In this document: one piece after another, positions 56,004 to 64,000 of the stretch
Layout of the letters: each line of letters opens with the position of its first letter
How positions within the stretch are numbered: the stretch's first letter is position 1
Assembly (NCBI GenBank): GCA_016760335.1
Contig: CM028669.1
Span: 59,888,568-59,952,567, forward strand
From: Gastrodia elata
Taxonomy: Eukaryota > Streptophyta > Magnoliopsida > Asparagales > Orchidaceae
Length of the DNA stretch: 64,000 nucleotides
Direction: 5' to 3'
Notes under the pieces: model-generated
What the model was told of the DNA's origin: nothing
Seen by the model: only the letters and a program-made list of their open reading frames with translations
Databases searched by the model: none
Program-made: the position numbers and the translations under genes

Positions 56004-57145
56004 ATGTCTTTCGGAAAGAAGGCCATTCCAAGGAAGGAGGCGGAAGCATCTTCATCCGGAGGATCCTTCAATACGAAGAGGTTCTCGTCTGCAGAGGCCG
56101 AGCACCGATTCTTCTCCATCACTTCCCAAAGGAAGTTAATTCCGGAGAGGAGTTTCAGCCAAGCCTTACCGTTTCGGTTGAACAAGTCAACCCTCGAGGA
56201 TGGAGGGAGTTTGTGACCAAGAGAGCCCCTATGTACCCGGTGATTGTCCAGGAGATCTATGCAAACACAATCGATGCGGCCGGGCAGCGGATCTTCTGTC
56301 GAGGTAAGGGTGTCACCCTTGGGATTGCTCAAATTGAGCAATTCTATGGGCTCGAGGAGGTACATTCTTGCTCCTACTTGGAATTGTTAGAATCTCGCCA
56401 AGACCCCCTTGATCTTGTGACAAAAATCGTCGAAAATGACACAGAATGGGAAGGAGGATTAGCCAACATTCATCGTTCCGAATTAACGGAGACGAGTAGT
56501 GCTTGGCTAGTTTTCATTTATAGCTTTATCATGCCTACGAGTCACTTGACTTAAGTGACCCGTGCCCGAGCACTCCTTTTGTGCTCGTTGGTTAGGCCGG
56601 GCGAGATCCGCATATCTAATATTATTTTTGAGCAACTTTGGAAAGCTCTCAAGGGTCCTTGCACTGCATTGGTCTTCGGGTCTTTGATATCAGGGTTGTG
56701 CGAGACCCAAGGGGTCAAGATACTCTCCTCCGACACCGTCGTTCCCCCTGGTTGCGCCCTTAATCCTACAAAATTAAATGTCCGGGCAAGCAAACGAAAA
56801 CTGCCCAAGAAAAGAAGGGGCGCACAGGGGGAAACATCCGCGCCGCCCGACTCATTCCTCACGAACATGATTTTGTTACGTCTCCACAATCAGCAAGCGA
56901 AGCTCAGCAAGGCTCTTACCACGGACATGAGGTTCTTCAAGCAAGAACTTGTCCAGCAGCACAGGTTTTAATTCGATTTCCATAAAGCCCTTGGGATGAT
57001 GTTTGAGGATTTGAGCTTGCAAGGTGGACCGGATGCCTCCGTGTTGCCAAGACCTCCTGTTGGTGCCCCCATCCCGGGGACGCACTACCCTTGCGAATCC
57101 GCGTATGTAGGGGATGCGGATGAAGAGGAGGAAGCCCAGGATTAA
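56004..57145 (+). pseudogene. Plant-transposon-domain protein in envelope position, copy B
   Basis: Starts MSFGKKAIPRKEAEASSSGG. A frameshift between about 56150 and 56200 leads to WREFVTKRAPMYPVIVQEIY, IFCRGKGVTLGIAQIEQFYG and ANIHRSELTETSSAWLVFIY to a stop at 56552. It reads on in frame through RARALLLCSLVRPGEIRISN, VVPPGCALNPTKL, a second stop at 56969 and an acidic tail (DADEEEEAQD) ending at 57143. The pattern is the putative plant transposon protein domain; function unknown. It is homologous to 32859-34007. The open frames on the minus strand (55985-56365, 56551-56889) are antisense shadows. Confidence 0.85.
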
Positions 57146-58025
57146 TTAGGTTGTATTTTTCTTTTTGTACATTTTTATATTTTTTGTTTTTTTATTCTTT
57201 CTGGTGTGTTTTATTTTAAGATTTTAATTTATGAATTTTCATATCCCCTCATTTTTATGGTATACTTAAACTAATTATTTTTTTCTGAATTTTTTATGGA
57301 AATGAAAATTACAAAAATGTCAAGATGGAATTTAATATAAGTAAAGGGGTGCTTATCAAAAATGATCAATTACATCATAAGCACTAGAGTATTTTAATTA
57401 TGGAGTGAATGGAGGATAATCTAATCTCCAAAAGTTCAACATAATTCCTTGAACTAAGTGTGGGGGAAGGCATTGGACTTGGACTAAAAATGTGGAGTGC
57501 TCTAAAAAAAAAAAAAAAAAAAAAGAGTTTTTTAGGCTCTTATAGGACTTCATGATCACAAAGATACATATTAGGGATGAAAAAAAATGTCTCTCCCTAA
57601 GAATGAAAAGAATAAAATATATATTTAAAAAAAAGATAATGAAAAATATCTCTCTCAAATGATTAAATGTGAAAGAATGAAGAAAAATATCTCTCCTTCA
57701 AATCTTTTCATCTTTGTAATTCATAAGAATAAGCACATATGGCATAACTCTTGGAGTTTTGACCACCTTTTCTAGTCTAGGGGTCCATAATGAACTCTCT
57801 CAATCACCTAGTGTCTAGCATGAAAATCAAAATATTTGGAGATTAATTGATTAAACCACCCTTATTGCCAAGGTTAAATCATTAAATGTTGCTAAATATT
57901 TTATTTCATTTTTGCTATGCACGAACATTAATTTATATTGACTCTAATTGAATTTTTGTGACTATCATCTCTATTGTAACAGAAAAAATACAATTTTGGG
58001 TTTACTCGAGGACAAGCAAGAATTT
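57146..58025 (+). other. Spacer before polypurine tract, copy B
   Basis: AT-rich, with poly(A) at 57505-57524 and repeated ATCTCTCTC/ATCTCTCC words at 57580-57700. No coding signal. Confidence 0.6.
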
Positions 58026-58039
58026 AAGTGTAGGGGGTA
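58026..58039 (+). other. Polypurine tract, copy B
   Basis: AAGTGTAGGGGGTA directly before the 3' LTR start TGATGAATCC. Confidence 0.85.
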
Positions 58040-58096
58040 TGATGAATCCATAAATTGTCTAAAATAAAGGAAAATTCATTCATTTCTGATCTTTAA
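58040..58096 (+). mobile_element. 3' LTR of copy B, first part
   Basis: Matches 51021 onward (TGATGAATCCATAAATT, AAATTCATTCATTT). It is interrupted after TTTAA (58092-58096) by the nested solo LTR. Confidence 0.9.
58092..58096. repeat. Target-site duplication TTTAA (left)
   Basis: TTTAA at 58092-58096 and 62835-62839 flanks the nested element. The Athila-like LTR continues across. Confidence 0.9.
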
Positions 58097-58097
58097 T

Positions 58098-58117
58098 GTA
58101 ACAACCCAAGTTGTTAC
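58098..58117. repeat. 5'-terminal LTR hairpin
   Basis: GTAACAAC (58098-58105) and GTTGTTAC (58110-58117) pair perfectly around a 4-base loop. Confidence 0.85.
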
Positions 58118-61100
58118 TTAAGTCAATTAAGATTGATTTAAGTATTAATTATAATTCTAATAGCTTAATTAAGTCATTTAGAACCTACCTCTAAAAATTT
58201 GGATCAAACCAGGGATCAAATAAATCAAAACCTGATTTCTGAAAAATCTCAAAAAAAAAAAAAACTAGAAATTAACTTTTTATCTAGGCCTCAGATTGAA
58301 AATCTGACTTCGCCATTGCATTCAGAACACCCAAATTAGCTAGAGGTGAAGTTTTGAAGGCATTTGAAAGTCATTGGATTTTCGTCAAATATTTTAATAA
58401 TATTTAAATATCTGAAAATTCGAATAATTAAATACTCATCGGATAAAAAATCTGAGTGCGTCGTTGCGTTCAACACCCTTCATTTAGCTAAAGGTAATTT
58501 ATTGGAAATTTTATAATGCATATATTAGTTTAATTTCAATTAATAAAATTAAACAAGAAATAATTAAAATAATAATTAAATTAATAATTTTCTTAAACGG
58601 TTGTCGTCTCCTTCCTAACTCCACTGTCCGCTTTCCTTCTAGCACCGTTAATAATTTCAGTTAATCCAATTAACAGATCCTGATCGTTCGATCAAGGATC
58701 GAACGCTCCGCACTCATCTTCTCCGCGAAAATTTTAGGATCTATGCGTGGCAATGTCCCCTGCACACATCGAGCCTTCTCCTGGCACAGATGGCAACCAC
58801 CGCTCGCAGAAACCTTCAAAACCCCATTCTTCCTCCTTATCGAATTTCAATATGCAATTATCTGCTAGGCGAGAAAGAGAGAGCCATTTGGATTTTTCTA
58901 AAAGCTCAAACGATCCTGATCTTCGCTGGTACTTCACCTTTCCAATCTTTGAATATTCAATTTCGAATATGATTTCATATTACTCAATTTAATCTCTTTA
59001 TGATTATCAATCTGGGAGGATATGTAATGTTGCGAATTTTTTTTTTGAGCAATTCAATTAGTGCCTTCACCTCTATCCCTCAAAGTTTGATTGTAATTAT
59101 CCAATTTAAAGTAGAATTGAGTCGTGATTTAACCTTCTAGCAATCAATTGGGTTTAATTGTTTTCGTTTGAATCAAGTTTCGAACATTACAGACTCATGC
59201 AGGCCAGTAGCCGGCATCATCATTTGGGCCCTCAATCTGGATGCCCTAAAATTCTGTCTCGGCTGCAGTTCGGCGAAGTCAAAGGAGCCTGATGTTCATT
59301 TCGGGTCTTCTCGACCCGATGCAGCGGCCCGGCTCCTCAGCGCGCTCCACGTGTCTCTGCCAGATAAATGGTGGGGCCCGCGCGCCTTTTTATTTTGAAT
59401 AAATATATACATATAACGTTTTATTTAAAAATAAATGAAAATATATATATCAGAATTATTATAATTAATACAAATATTTAAACACTAACATCTTGCAAAA
59501 TATAAGTCCAAAAATAGTAATTAATATATTAAATTTATCAGTAAAATTCAAGGAATATTCTGAGACTGTCAAATCTTAATTTGGATAAATTTTTAATATA
59601 GTAAAATTTAGGGGTATTAACTTAAATCAAAATATGTTACAAACCTTCATTTAATCATAACTTTGTAACCAATAATCCAAACATACCCAATATGAGTCTT
59701 AAAATACTCACAAAAACCTAAGGAACATTTTAATAGGGTTAATTTTGCTATTTGGATTAGTTTTTAACTAATGACATTTAGGACCTAACCCTAATTAGCC
59801 TAATTTGACCTAGAACTTCATATAACCATAAGTTGGTCATCTTAGCTCCAAATTAAGTGATTTAAATACCAATTTAGATCAGCAAAACCTAATCTATAGA
59901 GATATATAAAATTATTTAAGATCCAACGGTTAGATTTGCTAATCACCCCTAATTAACCTAAAACTTGATTAGTGAATATTAGCAAATTTAATAATCCAAA
60001 TTAGACAATCTAAGTTTCAAGGAACTCCTAGAACCTATTAGAATTTAACTATAGAACTGGATTAATGATTAGGTAATTAATTTCACTAATCACTCACTAA
60101 TCACCCTAAACCTTAATTAAGCCATAACTTAGCCAAATGGAGTCCAAATTAAACCTACCACTAATCATTAGAATCAGTGGATCAATTGTGACTTACAGCC
60201 ACTAAAATTATTCAATTTGGACACCAAATAACAAAGTTAGGGTTTTTAGCCCTAGATTAAGAATCCTTAATTACCCTTTAAATCCTAGAATTTGTTTTGG
60301 CTATAACTCAGCCAATACACATCAGAATTCAATAAAATTAGATTCTATGAAAATCTTAGAGCATATTCTTTAATAAACTGACAGAAAAACAATATGTCAT
60401 TAGGGTAAAATTACCAAAATGCCCTTATAGGTCAAATTCCTTAATTTGACCCTATAAGGCTTAATACTTAATCAAATTTAGAGAATTCACTGTCTAAACT
60501 CATATTAAATAGTAAGTAATCATTTCAAATCATTAAAATCCAAAATTTAGTGTTAATTCATAAAGATGAGATTTAGACCCTTAAGGAGGGGCAAAACGGT
60601 CTTTTTGCCCAAAATTAGGGTTTAATGAAATTAAGACCTAATTTCATCTCTAAATCATATCAAATAGTAATTTAAGTGATTTAAACTATAATTTAAATAA
60701 TTCTAAGTCTTTAATTAGAAGATTGAAGAAAATCTTAAATTAAGTTTTGATTAAAACCTAAGTAAATTATGAAAGAAATTTCATTTCTTTTGAACTTTTT
60801 AGATCATCCTTTAGGTCTTCTAACCTTAGTTAGGACGTGTGTCTGAGTGATAGTCTTAGTATTTAAGAGCCTTAATTCCTAAGATTAGGATTAGATCTTA
60901 GGTTAGAATTCATCTAATGGGTAAAATGGATTACTCATTAAGGTGAAATCTTGATTTTACTAGTTTATTAGATTTTTCATAGTTTATTAACTGATTATTT
61001 GATCTTTTAATATTAGAATTAGGATTAAAAATCTATCTTATTGAATTTGACTTAATTCAATAGGATTTGCCTTAACCTTTAATCAGTAAAATGGGATTAA

Positions 61101-61328
61101 ACCTTAGCCCATTATGATAACCTTGTGATTAAGAATTAAACCTCATTCTTTGAAGTTTGATTCTTAATTCTTTAAAGCTTGATTTGGCTAATCAAGGTTT
61201 ATTTGGGGTTTGTAAAATAATAAACTAGGATGATGATTTGTTTATTTAAATCAAGTAGTCATCTTTTGATTTTCATATAGTTAGGACTTGGCCAGTCCTA
61301 ATTATCTTCAATATGTAGGTTCAAAATT

Positions 61329-61380
61329 CTAAGTTACAGACAGTGTAGAAATTATTGATTATAAATCTTATGTAACTTAG
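61329..61380. repeat. 10-bp inverted repeat in LTR
   Basis: CTAAGTTACA (61329-61338) and TGTAACTTAG (61371-61380), the same stem as at 50208-50263. Confidence 0.8.
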
Positions 61381-61663
61381 AGTAGATAGAATGTCTAAAT
61401 TAGAAAACAGGTGATATCACAAATTTGTGTAGTACTATTTATTTCTTTAGTTTGAAAATGCTATGCTTTTCTTGTCATTTGAGCCTTTTTATACCTTGAG
61501 ACATACTAGAATACTTGTTACTTACTTTATATTATACTTTGAGTTTCATTTATATTTCATTTGCATAGTTTTAAAAGAAACTTTAATAAATAATATTTTA
61601 CTTGTGATTTATGTCTTACTTAACCTGCCACTTAGTATGACTTACTTTAGAATTGCTTTTGCC

Positions 61664-61840
61664 TAGGGAATTTCTCCTATGGTACTTTACTTTAACATTG
61701 GGATGTTTCTCCCATTTGCCCTTTAGATACTTTGTGGATTTACTTTAGGATCTGGGATGTTTCTCCTAGATGCCTCTTTTGGATGAACTTTACTTTAATC
61801 TGGGATGTTTCTCCTAGATTACCAGACGGACTTTACTTTT
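61664..61840. repeat. Tandem repeat of about 60 bp in LTR
   Basis: About three copies centred on GGGATGTTTCTCCTAGAT with TTTACTTTA spacers. Confidence 0.85.
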
Positions 61841-62384
61841 TGGCAGACTAAGTAAGAATATCTCACAAGTACAACAAATTAATAAACATTACTTACATTT
61901 ACATTTTAGACATTTTACAATACCTTACATACTTTCCTTACATTTCAGACTTACTTTACTTTACTGTTTCAGTACATTTTTCTTTTTTTCATATTTTTCA
62001 TTTTCTACAATTCCTTTACATTTCAGAACTTTCTGTATGTTAGTCGTTTTACCTACTTGAGAGCATGTTAGGATGCTAGTCTTATACTTTCAGTACAGTA
62101 CTTTTACTTATACTATACTGGCATGTTAGTTTGATCATATTTTTTAAGACTTTTCTTGTACTTAGTAGATTTACTTTTGTACTTTACTTACCTTGTATTG
62201 CAGCCCGAGTTGAGGTATGTTTCTACCTTAATACTTGTTCTTGCCTTTCTTTGTGCTTAACCTCTATATTTGCTTAACTTAAGTTGTGATGTCATTAAAA
62301 TACATTAAAACTTATTACCTTAAAATGTACTTAGACATTTTGTCTAACAAGACTTTTATTTTGTTGGCTGGGGGCCCTACCATT

Positions 62385-62480
62385 ATGAAACCGATAATGG
62401 TAGATTCTAAACTTTTTGAGGAGATTGAACTTGCAGAGGAGCAGATCCAGGAGGTGGTCCAGGCTACTGAGGGACCTTAG
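62385..62480 (+). other. Conserved acidic micro-reading frame in LTR (31 aa)
   Basis: ATG at 62385, TAG at 62478. It begins MKPIMVDSKLFEEIE and ends QEVVQATEGP, with seven Glu. It lies about 45 bases after TTAGACATTTTGTCTAAC and a T-rich tract ending in GGCTGGGGG. Homologous frames are at 49096-49203 and, decayed, near 9385-9460, 1130-1230, 4110-4200 and 16930-17010. It may be a coding exon, an upstream frame, or a conserved RNA signal. Confidence 0.55.
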
Positions 62481-62839
62481 CTTACTTATTAGATTGCCTT
62501 ACTTTATATTGTGAGGATGAGAGACTCTTTTATTTTCAGCTTTTAAACTTTAAACATTTGTAATAATACAGAACTTTGTACTTTACTTTCCTGCGTTGTA
62601 TATATTCTGAGCTGGTTGTCTTTATTTTATAGTATGAATGTTTACTTCAGTTGTTACTTTTCTTCCGCACTCTGATACTCATTAAGTGATTGTTAATCTT
62701 TATCTTATTCAGAAAAGCACCTCTTTTTCTTAAGATTGGATTAGAGTCCTAAATTCCAACCTAATGTTAAGTATAAGATGTGCTTAGTAACGACTTCTCC
62801 TTAAGCATTGTGATTAGAAGGGGCGGCCGCCACATTTAA

Positions 62840-64000
62840 ACTGCTCCTAAATCAACTTTTATCTATCTTTTTCAAGAAAATGGCATCCAAAGGAGTTCTG
62901 TAATAATTTTTGCAAAATTTCTAAATTTTTCAAAGGAATCTGCTGCAGCTGGTTCTTTTGCAAATGGGGACGCTCCAGCGCGCTGCAGCGTGTCCATTTG
63001 CGAACCGCGAGCGCGGTAGCGCGCTGCAGCGGGTCCATTTGCGAACTGCGGGCGCAGTAGCACACTGCAATGGGTCCATTTGCGAACCGCGGGTGCGGTA
63101 GCGCGCTGCAGCGCGTCCATTTGCGAACCGCGGGCACAGTAGTGCGCTGCAAGCGCATCCATTTGCGAACCGCGGGCACGGTAGCGCGCTGCAGCGGGAC
63201 CATTTGCGAATCGCGGGCGCGGTAGTGCGCTACAGCGGGTCCCAAATTGCAAAACCGCGGGTACGGTAGCGGGCTGCAGTGGAGCATTTTGTGAAATGCT
63301 CGCGCTACAGCACGCTGCAACAGAGCATTTGCGAAATGCTCTCGCTACAAAGCGCGTTGTAGCGGTACGATTTGCAAAAAGAACCGCTATAAGCGCGCTA
63401 CAGTAGGTAATTTTGCGAAATGTGGATGCGGTAGCGCGCGGCAGCGGGAGACTTAGCATTATTTTGCTTGCTCCAGTGCGCCACAAGCGCGCTGCAGCGG
63501 CCGCCACCCATTTTTGCTAGTCATATGCATTTATTGCAGCCGGGACAAGACCCCCAACCTGCATCTTGTCCCCAGCCATCATTCATTGCAGCAGCTCCGA
63601 TTTTCAATGGAAGATGGCCTCTTGATTTGATAAGAAGGATAAACAAATAATGATATTGGTCACTTCATCTTTAATTTGGATTTGCCATCATTACTTCAAA
63701 TTTTTTTTTAATCAAATTGCTGGTTTTGGAGAGGATGAAGGAGTATACAACCCCTCTCCTATAAATATACCTCCTCTTGACTAGAGGACGGTTCACAATT
63801 TTGCTCAAGACACTAAGTAAAGAGGAGGAGTGCATAAGGAGAAGTGAGGAACTCCCCAAGGGTGGCAAGGCAAACTCTAGCTAAGGAAGAGAAGAAAGAA
63901 GGCAGCACTAGCGACCTAAGGGAGGAGCTTGAAGAAGGAGAAAAAGAAATACGAAGAACTTCCAAGGAACGTTCATAGTATCTTCTAAACTTTATTCTTG
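62840..64000 (+). mobile_element. 3' LTR of Athila-like copy B, second part (runs off window)
   Basis: Resumes at CTGCTCCTAAATCAAC, matching 51090 onward. It follows the 5' LTR through the 41-bp array, GGGACAAGACCCCCAACCTG, the TATA box at 63760 and AGAGGAGGAGTGCATAAGGA to the window edge. Confidence 0.92.
62945..63500. repeat. 41-bp GC-rich palindromic minisatellite, 3' LTR
   Basis: Seven to eight regular 41-bp units plus degenerate ones, more than in the 5' LTR. The arrays have changed copy number since insertion. Confidence 0.92.

Larger units (their letters stand above)
58097..62834 (+). mobile_element. Solo LTR (4.7 kb) nested in Athila-like 3' LTR
   Basis: Begins TGTAACAACCC and ends GGCCGCCACA (TG...CA). 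It has a 5-bp duplication TTTAA and sits in a host LTR whose sequence resumes at 62840. It contains one copy of each family module: 5' hairpin (58098-58117), GC-rich module (58600-59395), mid-LTR hairpin (61329-61380), tandem repeats (61664-61840) and the palindromic and splice-like box (62329-62375). The acidic frame (62385-62480) and GGCGGCCGCC at the 3' end follow. No second LTR or gag/pol domain is present, so it is a solo LTR. Frames at 58734-58992 and 59168-59398 lie in the GC-rich module without known homology. Confidence 0.88.
51021..64000 (+). mobile_element. Non-autonomous Athila-like element, copy B (interrupted)
   Basis: Order: 5' LTR (51021-53134), primer-binding site, gag-protease, GC-rich spacer with TATA box, second gene, polypurine tract, 3' LTR (from 58040). 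The 3' LTR is split at 58096 by a solo LTR and resumes at 62840, and it runs beyond the window. Only about 650 bp separate protease from the second gene, so reverse transcriptase, RNase H and integrase are absent, as in copy A. It inserted next to or into a gypsy protease remnant. The 3' end and target duplication cannot be seen. Confidence 0.87.

Noticed and set aside
55985..56889. Minus-strand open frames of 126 and 112 aa
   Set aside because: They are antisense to the plant-transposon-domain gene, whose plus-strand reading has family motifs.
58734..59398. Possible host gene in the GC-rich part of the nested LTR
   Set aside because: Overlapping short frames on both strands, no known motif, and the segment lies within an element bounded by TTTAA duplications.
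62859..63507. Long repetitive minus-strand open frames (153 and 211 aa) over the 41-bp array
   Set aside because: They overlap each other in two frames and arise because the GC-rich 41-bp repeat lacks stop codons. The unit length is not a multiple of three, and the protein composition only mirrors the DNA repeat.
1..64000. tRNA or rRNA genes
   Set aside because: No cloverleaf-like segment or rRNA signature was noticed by eye. A tRNA scan was not possible.

Overview
The window reads as a piece of a large, repeat-rich seed-plant nuclear genome. The evidence is one spliced plant gene with very long introns, embedded in decayed Ty3/gypsy elements, RTE-type and L1-type LINEs and solo LTRs, all in AT-rich DNA. 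The species cannot be fixed from the sequence.

The only convincing host gene is ATG101, the HORMA-domain subunit of the ATG1/ATG13 autophagy-initiation complex. It lies on the + strand from 11189 to 41561 in seven exons that join to an intact 217-codon frame with GT-AG introns. Two introns are very large: intron 3 is about 14.3 kb and intron 5 about 9.7 kb. Both are built almost entirely from transposable elements.

Layout. 1-4400: minus-strand gypsy integrase remnant plus long-LTR copies. 4845-9714: plus-strand integrase remnant, polypurine tract and a 3.9-kb 3' LTR. 9715-11188: upstream region of ATG101. 11189-13799: exons 1-3. Intron 3 holds an RTE LINE (about 15.1-16.6 kb, resuming at 19.8 kb) split by a 3.2-kb solo LTR with target duplication TAGAG, two L1-type 3' ends on the minus strand, a 2.3-kb solo LTR with duplication ATTTC, and another RTE tail. 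Exons 4-5 are at 28.06-28.49 kb. Intron 5 holds a non-autonomous Athila-like element (29.6-36.6 kb) and an RTE LINE (36.65-38.1 kb). Exons 6-7 are at 38.2 and 41.5 kb. Downstream come a decayed L1 (43.4-46.9 kb), a minus-strand gypsy LTR and protease remnant (48.7-51.0 kb), and a second, better preserved Athila-like element (51.0 kb to beyond the window end). The 3' LTR of that element was split by a 4.7-kb solo LTR with duplication TTTAA.

Two themes stand out. First, the long-LTR gypsy family (copies at 625, 3960, 5813, 16596, 23935, 48748 and 58097) is strongly diverged in sequence but keeps a modular plan. It has a small hairpin at the 5' end, a GC-rich variable module, a mid-LTR hairpin, a slot of private tandem repeats, a palindromic box followed by a 3'-splice-site-like tract, a short acidic reading frame, and an imperfect inverted repeat at the 3' end. 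Not every part is recognisable in every copy. Second, both Athila-like elements share a gag-protease frame, a GC-rich palindromic spacer followed by a TATA box, and a second gene in the envelope position. Both lack reverse transcriptase, RNase H and integrase, so they look like a mobilised non-autonomous lineage with a possible internal promoter. All transposon genes seen are broken; only ATG101 appears functional.
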